Below the pieces are notes generated by a model. That model was not told the origin of the DNA. It ran no database searches and saw nothing but the letters and a program-made list of their open reading frames with translations. Source: Streptomyces sp. A1277 (GTDB lineage Bacteria > Actinomycetota > Actinomycetes > Streptomycetales > Streptomycetaceae). Taken from it: a stretch of 64,000 nt of DNA. The stretch spans positions 1 through 64,000 of the forward strand of contig NZ_SSBI01000017.1 in the NCBI RefSeq assembly GCF_004795015.1, in the 5' to 3' direction. A program made the position numbers and the translations under genes. Below are positions 8,917 to 17,060 of the stretch, in pieces. Position 1 is the first letter of the stretch. Each line of letters starts with the position of its first letter.

Positions 8917-8946
8917 CGGTACGGGGCAGGTCCCCGCCCCGTACCG
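8917..8946. other. Perfect hairpin in the 8.8-9.4 kb gap
   Basis: An 11-bp stem, CGGTACGGGGC (8917-8927) with GCCCCGTACCG (8936-8946), has an 8-nt loop. It lies in the 660-bp gap between the CPBP gene start and the aminotransferase. No tract of T follows. It could be an old terminator belonging to the decayed gene at 9042-9215. Apart from these two items I see no gene in the gap. Confidence 0.4.
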
Positions 8947-9041
8947 CTACCCGGCCTCCGCCTCCGCCAGGGCCGCCGCCTCCCGTGACAGCCGCACGGC
9001 CCGCCGCAGGCTCGGCCCCGGCTGGGCCGTCCGCAGCGCAG

Positions 9042-9215
9042 CGCACCACCGGGGACGCCCACCTGGCCCTGTCCGGCGGCACGCTGGTGGTGGTGACGCC
9101 GCACGGGGGCGGCGCCCGGGAGGAACGGGAGCCGGCGGACGCCGACGAGGTGACGCGCGTGCTGGCGGACCTCTTCACGATCCGGCTCCCGGAGGGCGCC
9201 CGCCTTCCGGAGCAG
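9042..9215 (+). pseudogene. Possible remnant of an arylamine N-acetyltransferase C-terminus
   Basis: A 58-codon stretch encodes THLAL/SGG-type strands followed by LVVVTPHGGG and EVTRVLADLFTIRLPEGARL. This ordering resembles the C-terminal end of arylamine N-acetyltransferases, where a short beta strand precedes a helix ending in a FGIRLP-like motif. There is no upstream catalytic Cys domain, start codon or ribosome site, and frames are broken just upstream. The assignment rests on pattern memory only and could be wrong. Confidence 0.3.
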
Positions 9216-9439
9216 GCCCCTCCGCCACCCCGCCGTGGCGCATCTCACCCGCCGCGCCGCATCACAGCCCCGGGCCACCCCATTCCAAGCCCCGCCCCTC
9301 CCGCGACCGGCGTTCCGACGGCGTGGGAAGGCGGGCGCATGGCGATGAAAGCCGGGGACGACCTGCGCGGCTACCCGGGCGGGTCAACCGGCGGCGAAAG
9401 CCCGGGCGGGCCGTGAAACACAGTCGTAAGCTCGCTGAC

Positions 9440-10651
9440 ATGCAGGTCATCCAGTCCACGAAGCTCGCCAACGTCTGTTACGAAATCCGCGGCCCCGTGC
9501 TGGAGGAGGCGATGCGGCTGGAGGCAGCCGGGCACCGCATCCTCAAGCTCAACACCGGCAACCCCGCCGCGTTCGGTTTCGAGTGCCCGCCGGAGATCCT
9601 TGAGGACATCCTGCGCAACCTCTCCGGGGCACACGGCTACGGCGACGCGAAGGGGCTGTTGTCCGCGCGCCGGGCGGTGATGCAGCACTACCAGACCAAG
9701 GGCATCGACCTGGACGTCGAGGACGTCTACCTGGGCAACGGCGTCTCCGAGCTGATCCAGATGTCGATGCAGGCGCTGCTCGACGACGGCGACGAGGTGC
9801 TGGTCCCGGCCCCGGACTACCCGCTGTGGACGGCCTCGGTCTCGCTGGCGGGCGGTACGGCCGTGCACTACCGCTGCGACGAGCAGTCGGACTGGATGCC
9901 CGACCTCGCCGACATCGAGCGGAAGATCACCGACCGCACCAAGGCGATGGTGATCATCAACCCGAACAATCCGACGGGTGCGGTGTACGACGACGAGATG
10001 CTGCGCGGCCTGACGGAGATCGCCCGCCGCCACAACCTGGTCGTCTGCTCCGACGAGATCTACGACCGCATCCTCTACGACGGTGCCACCCACACCCCCA
10101 CCGCGACGATCGCCCCCGACCTGATGGTGCTCACCTTCAACGGGCTGTCGAAGAACTACCGGGTGGCCGGTTACCGCTCGGGCTGGATGGCGGTCTGCGG
10201 CCCGAAGGCGCACGCCTCCTCGTACATCGAGGGGCTGACGATCCTGGCCAACATGCGGCTGTGTGCCAACATGCCCTCGCAGCACGCCGTCGCCACCGCG
10301 CTCGGCGGCCGGCAGTCGATCAACGACCTGGTGCTGCCGGGCGGCCGCATCCTGGAGCAGCGCGATGTGGCGTACGACCTGCTGACGCAGATCCCGGGCG
10401 TGACCTGCGTGAAGCCGAAGGGGGCGCTGTACCTCTTCCCCCGGCTCGATCCCAAGGTCTACAAGATCAAGGACGACCGGCAGATGGTCCTGGACCTGCT
10501 GCGGGCCGAGAAGATCATGGTGGTGCAGGGGACGGGGTTCAACTGGCCGGACCCGGACCACTTCCGCGTGGTGACGCTGCCCTCGGTCGAGGACCTGACG
10601 GACGCGATCGGCCGGATCGCGCGCTTCCTGGACGGTTACAGCCAGGTGTGA
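9440..10651 (+). CDS. alaA: Alanine aminotransferase (AlaA-type, PLP)
   Basis: Class I/II PLP aminotransferase of 403 residues, making alanine from pyruvate and glutamate. The segments SKLENVCYEIRGP-like start, LKLNTGNPAAFGF, VLVPAPDYPLWTASVSL, INPNNPTGAVY and the PLP lysine Lys238 in FNGLSKNYRVAG closely follow E. coli AlaA as I recall it. No ribosome site precedes ATG 9440, but TAAGCT (9427-9432) lies 7 nt upstream, so the mRNA is probably leaderless. The open frame upstream is not part of the protein because conserved family sequence starts at MQVIQSTKLANV. Confidence 0.9.
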   Translation: MQVIQSTKLANVCYEIRGPVLEEAMRLEAAGHRILKLNTGNPAAFGFECPPEILEDILRNLSGAHGYGDAKGLLSARRAVMQHYQTKGIDLDVEDVYLGNGVSELIQMSMQALLDDGDEVLVPAPDYPLWTASVSLAGGTAVHYRCDEQSDWMPDLADIERKITDRTKAMVIINPNNPTGAVYDDEMLRGLTEIARRHNLVVCSDEIYDRILYDGATHTPTATIAPDLMVLTFNGLSKNYRVAGYRSGWMAVCGPKAHASSYIEGLTILANMRLCANMPSQHAVATALGGRQSINDLVLPGGRILEQRDVAYDLLTQIPGVTCVKPKGALYLFPRLDPKVYKIKDDRQMVLDLLRAEKIMVVQGTGFNWPDPDHFRVVTLPSVEDLTDAIGRIARFLDGYSQV

Positions 10652-10690
10652 CCGGCCGGGAGCGGCCGCTCGCGGGCCCCTTCTCGATGA

Positions 10691-10722
10691 TGGACAACTT
10701 TAGACTCAATCCAAGCTAGGAT
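10691..10722 (+). promoter_or_regulatory. Promoter with AT-rich imperfect inverted repeat
   Basis: TGGACA (10691) and TAGGAT (10717) bracket an unusually AT-rich spacer of 20 bp carrying CTT-N12-AAG (CTTTAGACTCAATCCAAG). In this GC-rich context the patch stands out. The transcript would begin about 20 bp before the AGGAGG-like site of the gene at 10753. The repeat in the spacer suggests repression by a metal- or redox-type regulator, but no family can be named from sequence alone. Confidence 0.45.
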
Positions 10723-10752
10723 GGTCTTCACAGCACCACCAGGAGGCCATCC

Positions 10753-11175
10753 ATGTACGAACCGATCCGCACCAAATCGGTCCACACACCGGCCGACCAC
10801 GCCGGCGACTTCCCGCACCGCACCCGCGAGGAGGAGCTGGACATCCAGCTCGCCGGACACCTGGCCGCCCTGCTCGCGGTCACCGACGAGCTCGGCCTCG
10901 GCGAGGCGGGCGACCGCATCGCCGAACAGGTCGCCCGGTTGCGCGGCGCCCCGCCCGCCCGGCACGCCGGCCTGGGCGACGCGCCCGCCGCCGCCCTCCA
11001 CCGCCGCGCCCACGCCCTCGCGGGCCGGGCCCTGGTGGTGGCGGCCTCCCGCGCCGACACGGCGGCCGCGATCCTCTCGGCGGAGCGGATGGACGCCCAC
11101 ACCGAGGCGCTCCCGCCCGCCACCGGCACCGAGCAGCCCGCCACCGCCCGCACGCGGCTGGTCGGCGCCCACTGA
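10753..11175 (+). CDS. Small helical protein of unknown function
   Basis: A 140-residue soluble protein with ATG 10753 after CAGGAGG. It is Ala/Arg/Glu-rich and predicted helical: residues 20-55 (EEELDIQLAGHLAALLAVTDELGLGEAG) and 75-115 form two long amphipathic helices. There is no Cys, signal peptide or membrane segment. I recognise no domain. It stands alone between alaA and a strong terminator, with its own promoter at 10691-10722. Confidence 0.65.
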   Translation: MYEPIRTKSVHTPADHAGDFPHRTREEELDIQLAGHLAALLAVTDELGLGEAGDRIAEQVARLRGAPPARHAGLGDAPAAALHRRAHALAGRALVVAASRADTAAAILSAERMDAHTEALPPATGTEQPATARTRLVGAH

Positions 11176-11267
11176 CGGCCCCGGTCCACGCGCCGTCGAG
11201 GCGCGCGGACCGGGCGCCACCTTGGTACGTTCCGCCTCCGCGCGTCAGCGTCGGCCGTCGAGGCACC

Positions 11268-11319
11268 GACGACGGCCCCCGCCCCCGGAACGTTGCGTTC
11301 CGGGGGCGGGTGCCGTCGT
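11268..11319. terminator. Strong bidirectional terminator
   Basis: The inner stem CCCGCCCCCGGAACG (11278-11292) pairs with CGTTCCGGGGGCGGG (11296-11310) round a TTG loop. An outer ACGACGGC/GCCGTCGT pair extends it. It separates the convergent 140-aa gene and pckG. Confidence 0.85.
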
Positions 11320-11345
11320 GCCGTCACGGGGCGGGCGGTGAGGGC

Positions 11346-13172
11346 TCAGCCCAGGCGCTGGACCAGCGCGCGGTACTCGTCCCACAGCTCCTTCGGCGTG
11401 TGGTCCCCGAAGGTGTTGAGGTGCTCGGGGACCAGGGCCGCCTCCTCGCGCCAGACCTCCTTGTCGACCTTGAGCAGGAAGTCGAGGTCGGCCTCGGACA
11501 GGTCCAGGCCCTCGGTGTCGATCGAGCCCTTGGCGGGAAGGATGCCGATCGGCGTCTCGACGCCCTCCGCCTTGCCCTCCAGGCGCTCGACGATCCACTT
11601 CAGGACGCGGCTGTTCTCGCCGAAGCCGGGCCAGACGAACTTGCCCGCCTCGTTCTTGCGGAACCAGTTCACGTAGTAGATCTTCGGCAGCTTCGACTGG
11701 TCCGGCTTGTCCGCGCCGACCTTCAGCCAGTGGTTCATGTAGTCGCCCATGTTGTAGCCGCAGAACGGCAGCATGGCGAACGGGTCGCGGCGCAGCTCGC
11801 CGACCCTGCCCTCGGCGGCGGCGGTCTTCTCGGAGGCGACGTTGGCGCCGAGGAAGACACCGTGCTGCCAGTTGAAGGACTCGGTGACCAGCGGGACGGC
11901 GGAGGCGCGGCGGCCGCCGAAGAGGATGGCCGAGATCGGCACGCCCTTCGGGTCCTCCCACTCGGGCGCGATGATCGGGCACTGCCCGGCCGGGACGGTG
12001 AAGCGGGCGTTGGGGTGGGCGGCGGGCGTGTCGGACGCGGGGGTCCAGTCGTTGCCCTTCCAGTCCGTGAGGTGCGCGGGCGGCTCCTCGGTCATGCCCT
12101 CCCACCAGACGTCGCCGTCGTCGGTGAGCGCGACGTTGGTGAAGACGGAGTTGCCCCACATCGTCTTCATGGCGTTGGCGTTGGTGTGCTCGCCGGTGCC
12201 GGGCGCGACGCCGAAGAAGCCGGCCTCGGGGTTGATCGCGTGCAGCCGGCCGTCCTCGCCGAACCGCATCCACGCGATGTCGTCGCCGATGGTCTCCACG
12301 GTCCAGCCGGAGATCGTCGGCTCCAGCATGGCGAGGTTCGTCTTGCCGCAGGCGCTCGGGAAAGCGGCCGCCACGTACTTCGACTCACCGCGCGGCGGGG
12401 TCAGCTTGAGGATCAGCATGTGCTCGGCGAGCCAGCCCTCGTCGCGCGCCATGACGGAGGCGATGCGCAGGGCGTAGCACTTCTTGCCGAGCAGGGCGTT
12501 GCCGCCGTAGCCGGAGCCGTACGACCAGATCTCGCGGTCCTCGGGGAAGTGCGAGATGTACTTGGTGGAGTTGCAGGGCCACGGAACGTCCTCCTGGCCC
12601 TCCTCCAGCGGCGCGCCGAGCGTGTGGACGGCCTTCACGAAGAAGCCGTCCGCGCCGAGCTCGTCCAGGACGGGCTGCCCCATGCGCGTCATGGTGCGCA
12701 TGGAGACGGCGACGTACGCGGAGTCGGTGATCTCGACGCCGATCGCGGAGAGCGGGGAGCCGAGCGGGCCCATGCAGAAGGGCACGACGTACATGGTCCG
12801 GCCGCGCATCGAGCCGCGGAAGACGCCCTGTTCCCCCACGAAGATCTCCCGCATCTCGGCGGGGTCCTTCCAGTGGTTGGTCGGGCCGGCGTCCTCCTCC
12901 TTCTTTGAGCAGATGAACGTACGGGTCTCGACGCGGGCGACGTCGCTGGGGTCGGAGGCCGCGTAGTAGGAGTTCGGGCGCTTGATCTCGTCGAGTTCGG
13001 TGAACGTGCCCTTGGCGACGAGCTCCCCGCACAGGCGCTCGTACTCGGCCTCGGAACCGTCGCACCAGACCACCCGGTCCGGTTCGGTGAGTGCTGCGAT
13101 CTCGTCCACCCAGGAGATGAGCTCCTGGTGGTTGGTGGGAACAGTGAGGGGAGCCGCGATGTCGCGCGCCAC
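11346..13172 (-). CDS. pckG: Phosphoenolpyruvate carboxykinase (GTP)
   Basis: Converts oxaloacetate and GTP to PEP, the first step of gluconeogenesis. The 608-residue length is typical. Visible signatures are the kinase loop [15 protein letters not shown] with its reactive Cys, the [10 protein letters not shown] segment, and the C-terminal PxHLNTFG region. GTG 13172 follows AAGGAG. It is transcribed alone from the 230-bp gap 13173-13402, which also contains the hemolysin III promoter. Confidence 0.97.
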   Translation of the reverse strand: MARDIAAPLTVPTNHQELISWVDEIAALTEPDRVVWCDGSEAEYERLCGELVAKGTFTELDEIKRPNSYYAASDPSDVARVETRTFICSKKEEDAGPTNHWKDPAEMREIFVGEQGVFRGSMRGRTMYVVPFCMGPLGSPLSAIGVEITDSAYVAVSMRTMTRMGQPVLDELGADGFFVKAVHTLGAPLEEGQEDVPWPCNSTKYISHFPEDREIWSYGSGYGGNALLGKKCYALRIASVMARDEGWLAEHMLILKLTPPRGESKYVAAAFPSACGKTNLAMLEPTISGWTVETIGDDIAWMRFGEDGRLHAINPEAGFFGVAPGTGEHTNANAMKTMWGNSVFTNVALTDDGDVWWEGMTEEPPAHLTDWKGNDWTPASDTPAAHPNARFTVPAGQCPIIAPEWEDPKGVPISAILFGGRRASAVPLVTESFNWQHGVFLGANVASEKTAAAEGRVGELRRDPFAMLPFCGYNMGDYMNHWLKVGADKPDQSKLPKIYYVNWFRKNEAGKFVWPGFGENSRVLKWIVERLEGKAEGVETPIGILPAKGSIDTEGLDLSEADLDFLLKVDKEVWREEAALVPEHLNTFGDHTPKELWDEYRALVQRLG

Positions 13173-13372
13173 GATCGCTCCTTGGTGAGGGTGTGTTCTG
13201 TTTGGTGCCCTTGTGCCCCGTGGGGGCTGCGACCCGGATGCGTAAACCCCTTCGAATTCCCCTGGCGCTCATCCGGTGCCGACCGCACTCATTTGATCAT
13301 CCGGCCGTTCCGCCCATATGTCCAGGGGGCCGCCCACGTGAGCATCGACACGTGATTCCGACCCATATCCGG

Positions 13373-13392
13373 TACCTACGGTGGCGTAGGTA
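13373..13392. promoter_or_regulatory. Perfect 8-4-8 palindrome over the hemolysin III promoter
   Basis: TACCTACG-GTGG-CGTAGGTA is a perfect inverted repeat ending inside the presumed -10 box TACGAT (13391-13396), which sits 6 nt before ATG 13403. Binding there would block RNA polymerase directly. The architecture is that of a TetR-type operator; the cognate regulator is not in this window. Confidence 0.65.
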
Positions 13393-13402
13393 CGATGCGG
13401 GA

Positions 13403-14101
13403 ATGACTGCTGCCGCCGCCGCACACGATTCCGCCGACCCGCGCCCGGCCACTCCCGCCGACGCCCCGCTCAAACCGCGGATGCGCGGCTGGCTGCACGC
13501 CGGGATGTTCCCGGCCGTCGTGATCGCGGGCATCGTCCTCATCGCGCTCTCGGAAAGCACCCGGGGCCGGGTCGCCTGCGCGGTCTACATCGTGACGGCG
13601 TGCCTGCTCTTCGGCGTGAGCGCGGTCTACCACCGCGGTACGTGGGGGCCGCGCGGCGAAGCCGTACTGCGCCGGCTCGACCACGCGAACATCTTCCTGA
13701 TCATCGCGGGCACCTACACCCCGCTCACCCTGCTCCTGCTGCCCGAGTCCACCGGCACCCCGCTCCTGTGGGCGGTCTGGGCTGCGGCGGTCGCCGGCAT
13801 AGCGTTCCGGGTCTTCTGGGTCGGCGCCCCGCGCTGGCTCTACACGCCCTGCTACATCGCGATGGGCTGGGCGGCGGTCTTCTTCCTGCCGGACTTCATG
13901 CGGACCGGCGGGGTCGCGGTGCTGGTGCTGGTCGTCGTCGGCGGGGTCCTCTACAGCGCTGGCGGCGTCATCTACGGCATCAAGCGGCCGAACCCGTCAC
14001 CGCGCTGGTTCGGCTTCCACGAGGTCTTCCACTCGCTGACCCTGGCCGCCTTCATCGTGCACTACGTCGGCATCTCCCTGGTGGCGTACAACCACAGCTG
14101 A
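13403..14101 (+). CDS. Hemolysin III / PAQR-family seven-helix membrane protein
   Basis: A 232-residue protein with seven predicted helices and the conserved metal-site motifs of the PAQR/HlyIII superfamily: SAVYHRGTW, the RLDHANIFLIIAGTYTPL segment, and HEVFHSLTLAAFIVHY near the C-terminus. These His and Asp residues bind zinc in characterised members. No ribosome site is present; TACGAT lies 6 nt before ATG, so translation is probably leaderless. The palindrome at 13373-13392 implies tight control. Some HlyIII proteins modulate membrane lipid state; its role here is unknown. Confidence 0.87.
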   Translation: MTAAAAAHDSADPRPATPADAPLKPRMRGWLHAGMFPAVVIAGIVLIALSESTRGRVACAVYIVTACLLFGVSAVYHRGTWGPRGEAVLRRLDHANIFLIIAGTYTPLTLLLLPESTGTPLLWAVWAAAVAGIAFRVFWVGAPRWLYTPCYIAMGWAAVFFLPDFMRTGGVAVLVLVVVGGVLYSAGGVIYGIKRPNPSPRWFGFHEVFHSLTLAAFIVHYVGISLVAYNHS

Positions 14102-14118
14102 CCTCCGGACTCCCCCGA

Positions 14119-14150
14119 AAAGGGCCGCGGCTTCCGAGCCGCGGCCCTTT
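14119..14150. terminator. Terminator of hemolysin III gene
   Basis: A perfect 14-bp stem, AAAGGGCCGCGGCT (14119-14132) with AGCCGCGGCCCTTT (14137-14150), with loop TCCG. The transposon inserted 5-10 bp beyond it. Confidence 0.88.
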
Positions 14151-14159
14151 CGCGTGCGC

Positions 14160-14197
14160 GGGGTCAGGCCGATATCCGCTCCGGATTGAACGCTAAG
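14160..14197 (+). repeat. Left terminal inverted repeat of the transposon
   Basis: 38 bp, starting GGGGTCAGGCCGATAT and ending GGATTGAACGCTAAG. It matches the reverse complement of 23769-23806 at 32 of 38 positions, with mismatches at positions 7, 9, 17, 18, 21 and 25. The left outer flank is TGCGC. Confidence 0.95.
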
Positions 14198-14203
14198 GAT
14201 TGA

Positions 14204-14764
14204 TCACGGTGTGGCGGTCCTGTCGAGGTGGCGGTAGATGGTGGGGCGGGTGACGCCGAACTCGTCGGCGATCTGCTGGACGGTGCAGTCGCCGGAGTCG
14301 TACATCTCGCGCGCCAGCTTCACCTGGCGGGGGTCGAGTTTGGGCTTCTGGCCGCCGGTGCGGCCGCGGGCGCGGGCGGCCTCCAGACCGTCCACGGTGC
14401 GCTCGGACATCAGGGCGTGCTCGAACTCGGCGACCGCGCCCAGAATCTGGAAAAACATCCGTCCGACCGCGGTGGAGGTGTCGATGCCCTGGTCGAGCAC
14501 GACCAGGTCGACACCCTCGGCCTCCAGTCGTTTGGACAGCTCGATCAGGTTCTCCAGAGAGCGGCCGAGCCGGTCGAGCTTGGTCACCACGAGCTGGTCA
14601 CCCTCGCGGACGACGAGGAGGGCCTTGTCGAGTTCGGGGCGTCGGGCGAGCTTGCCGGACGCCTTGTCGGTGAAGACCTTCTCGCAGCCAGCCGCGCGGA
14701 GTGCGTCCTGCTGGGCTTCGGGATGTTGATCACGGGCGCCGACCCGGGCGACGCCGATTCTCAT
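14204..14764 (-). CDS. tnpR: Tn3-type serine resolvase (TnpR) with catalytic Ser replaced by Gly
   Basis: Small serine recombinase of about 186 residues: N-terminal resolvase domain, then a Hin-type helix-turn-helix (TVQQIADEFGVTRPTIYRHL). Conserved features are GDQLVVTKLDRLGRSLENL, FFQILGAVAEFEHALMSERT and the R-rich linker. The usual YARVST motif reads VARVGA: the nucleophilic Ser is Gly9 (GGC) and the Tyr is Val5. It should bind DNA but not cleave it. ATG 14764 is preferred over a TTG six codons upstream; TACAGT lies 6 nt before it with no ribosome site, suggesting a leaderless message. Confidence 0.88.
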   Translation of the reverse strand: MRIGVARVGARDQHPEAQQDALRAAGCEKVFTDKASGKLARRPELDKALLVVREGDQLVVTKLDRLGRSLENLIELSKRLEAEGVDLVVLDQGIDTSTAVGRMFFQILGAVAEFEHALMSERTVDGLEAARARGRTGGQKPKLDPRQVKLAREMYDSGDCTVQQIADEFGVTRPTIYRHLDRTATP

Positions 14765-14782
14765 GCCCGAACTGTAATGCAA

Positions 14783-14901
14783 AGGGGGTAGCGCGTGACA
14801 TAGGCGCGTACGCGGGAGGCGTTACAGTCGCGACCTGGGGGAACGTCCCGTTGATCTTTGTGTATCGCGAACGTTCGTTTCCGTACGTCAGGTGCGCCAT
14901 G
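14783..14901. other. Candidate res (resolution) site region
   Basis: The 119-bp gap upstream of the resolvase is the usual size and place of a three-subsite res region in Tn3 elements. It contains a diverged inverted pair, GCGTGACATAGGCGC (14793-14807) and GCGCCATGTCACGGC (14894-14908), and an internal CGAACGTTCG palindrome (14867-14876). Subsites I-III cannot be assigned by eye. Confidence 0.45.
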
Positions 14902-16251
14902 TCACGGCGCGGAGAAGTCGAGTATCGCCGGACGGGAGTGCCCGGCGGCTCTGCCCGTCGCGTCTCTGCGCATGGCGGTCATGCCCAGCTCGGCAAGGCG
15001 GGGAACGGGCGTCAGGTCGAGTTCATCGACCGGGTGGAGCAAGCCTCGCTCGCAGGTCTCCGCCACCCACGTCCTGCACGTGGAGTTGGGGTAGGCCGGG
15101 TTGATGCCGATCTCTCCCTTGGGTAGGAAGCCGTTGAACGGCGTCGCGATCCCTTCGCTGTTCCAGTAGTCCCATGCTTCGAGGGCTTTGGCCTGCTCGA
15201 AGGCGAGGTAGAGCTGGGGGTATCGCTCGAAGATCCGCATCTCGCGGAAGATGGCTTGGCCCAGCAGGGGCGGCGCGGCGGCAGCGAGCGCCTCGAAGTC
15301 CGCGCCTTGAAAGGTGAAAGCCTCTGCGTCCTGGGATGGGTCGAGCGAGATCGCGGCGAACAGGTGGGACAGTCGGTCCCTGGTGTACTCGGCCGCTCCG
15401 GCGGCCAGTTCCGGCTCAATCGCGCCGACCAGCTCCATCAGGCGGTCGTGTCCGGGGTGGAAGCGGGACAGGTCGAACAGCTGGTCCATCCCCTTCACTG
15501 CGGAGTGCGCCAGACGCTTGTACAGCCGGTTGTTCAGCTCCCCGGCCTCCGCGTACACCTTTGTCTCTGCGGTGGCGGAGTGGAGAAGCAGGTACTCGGA
15601 CAGCACCTCGAAGTAGAGGTATCCGAGGTAGGGGAAGTCCTGGACTGCGGCGGAGAGTTGATCGGTGAACGTGGTGCATGGTGTTCGCTTCCCGGTGGCG
15701 TTGGCCAGGAGGAGGTCCATGAACGGGGCGGCGGCCCGGATCTTGGCCAGGGCAGTCCGACGGAGCTGTTCGTCCTCGGTTCCGGTGAGAAAGCTCCGGT
15801 GCTGCTGGTAGGTGCGCAGGTGGATGCGGCCCAGCCGGAGGTAGTCGACGCCTTTGGCCGGTACCGGGGCGTGCGGGGTGATCTCGAAGACCAGGGTTCG
15901 GGTATGCGGTTTGGTCTCCAGCAGGTACGCGCCCAGGTTGTGCGGACGCAGGCCGGCCGGTTCCTTGGTGAGCGGTGCGCAGTAGAGCGCGGCGACCAGA
16001 CAGCCGGAGCTCGCGTACAGCTGGCCGCTGGCGCGGATGGCGTCGAGTGCGGTCGTGGTGTGCATGAGGTGGATGGGGCCGCCGCTGGTCAGGGTCTGGG
16101 TCATGGTGTTCTGCGCCAGCAGTCGGCCGCCGGGGGTCTCCTGGTGGAGGCGTCGGCGCCAGTCGCCTTCGCGCTCGGCGAGCGCGGCGGGGGCCTGGCG
16201 GGTGAGGGGTCTGGTGTGGTCGGTGTGGGTGTCGTCCCAGTCGGAGTGCAC
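14902..16251 (-). CDS. Unrecognised 449-aa transposon cargo protein
   Basis: No family is recognised. The protein is soluble, with no signal or membrane segments. The N-terminal 30 residues are polar and His/Asp-rich. Residues about 58-130 (GGPIHLMHTTTALDAIRASG, then a small-residue stretch and RTLVFEITPH) recall the H-T and beta-strand layout at the start of ADP-ribosyltransferase folds, but the resemblance is weak. The remainder is mainly helical, with FPYLGYLYFEVLSEYLLLHS and a Trp-rich C-terminal region. GTG 16251 sits 12 bp after the HD gene with a TAGGGAG site, so the two are co-transcribed. The stop overlaps the candidate res region. Confidence 0.75.
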   Translation of the reverse strand: MHSDWDDTHTDHTRPLTRQAPAALAEREGDWRRRLHQETPGGRLLAQNTMTQTLTSGGPIHLMHTTTALDAIRASGQLYASSGCLVAALYCAPLTKEPAGLRPHNLGAYLLETKPHTRTLVFEITPHAPVPAKGVDYLRLGRIHLRTYQQHRSFLTGTEDEQLRRTALAKIRAAAPFMDLLLANATGKRTPCTTFTDQLSAAVQDFPYLGYLYFEVLSEYLLLHSATAETKVYAEAGELNNRLYKRLAHSAVKGMDQLFDLSRFHPGHDRLMELVGAIEPELAAGAAEYTRDRLSHLFAAISLDPSQDAEAFTFQGADFEALAAAAPPLLGQAIFREMRIFERYPQLYLAFEQAKALEAWDYWNSEGIATPFNGFLPKGEIGINPAYPNSTCRTWVAETCERGLLHPVDELDLTPVPRLAELGMTAMRRDATGRAAGHSRPAILDFSAP

Positions 16252-16263
16252 GGCGGGGGCTCC

Positions 16264-17025
16264 CTACTGTCCGCGGGTGAGGGTCTGGCGGGCGTGGTCG
16301 AGTGCCTGGTGAGGTGTGGCTCCCTCAAGCCGGGCCCTCTCGCTGCGCACGAGAAGGTCGAAGGCGAGTGGATGGAGCCAGGGGGGCACCGCGATGCGTA
16401 ACCGGGTGGGGTCGGGCCACCATCGGGTGAGGGGCAGGCGGTAGCGATCCATCGCGTCGGCGGCCTTGAGCAGGTCGACGAGGTGCGGGGCCTGCCGGTA
16501 GGCGTCGTTCTGCTCCGGGGTGAAGGCTTCGTAGGGCACGTCGTGCAGGCTGATGGCCAGTGCCGCCCGTGCGAGCGCCGCCGGGGGCACGAGGTGGTCC
16601 AGAGCGGCGGTGACGGTGCCGGTGTGAGCGGTGAACCATTGTGCGGCGCGTTGCCCGTGGCCGGGGTCGTTCCGGTCGCCCCGCCGGCGGCAGTCGTGGA
16701 CGGCCGCGGCGGCGCACAGGGCCAGGGCGTGGTCCCGGTCGAGGCCGTGTTCGTTGGCGAGCACCGAGGCGAGGAGGCTGACCCGGGCGTTGTGGCCGAT
16801 GCCGTGGAGGGAGCCGGCTTGCTGGGGGTCGGTGAACCAGCTGGCGTCGGGGGTCAGCATCACGGCCCGGGGTGACAGTCGGGGCGGGGCGCTGGTGAAT
16901 GGCGGCCGGTTCTCGGCGATCCAGTCGAGGGTGTCCAGGTCCATGGTCTGGTGGGCGGGGAGGCTCCCGTTCGCGGCGCGTTCGTGCAGGGCGGTGGCGT
17001 TACGCTTCGGTGGTCCGCAGTTCAT
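16264..17025 (-). CDS. HD-domain metal-dependent phosphohydrolase
   Basis: A 253-residue protein with an HD metal-binding core: His in LHGIGHNARVSLLA (about residue 75), the His-Asp pair in AAAVHDCRRRGDRNDPGHG (about 108), and the distal Asp in LLKAADAMDRYRLP (about 188). Such proteins hydrolyse nucleotides or phosphoesters; the substrate cannot be inferred. The first 50 residues are extra to the core. It is transcribed with the 449-aa gene. Its start lies only 35 bp from that of the divergent glycosyltransferase, so at least one of the two promoters must be inside the neighbouring gene. Confidence 0.82.
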   Translation of the reverse strand: MNCGPPKRNATALHERAANGSLPAHQTMDLDTLDWIAENRPPFTSAPPRLSPRAVMLTPDASWFTDPQQAGSLHGIGHNARVSLLASVLANEHGLDRDHALALCAAAAVHDCRRRGDRNDPGHGQRAAQWFTAHTGTVTAALDHLVPPAALARAALAISLHDVPYEAFTPEQNDAYRQAPHLVDLLKAADAMDRYRLPLTRWWPDPTRLRIAVPPWLHPLAFDLLVRSERARLEGATPHQALDHARQTLTRGQ

Positions 17026-17060
17026 CTCTTGTTTTCCCTGGAAGGTCGGTTCGGGTGGGC

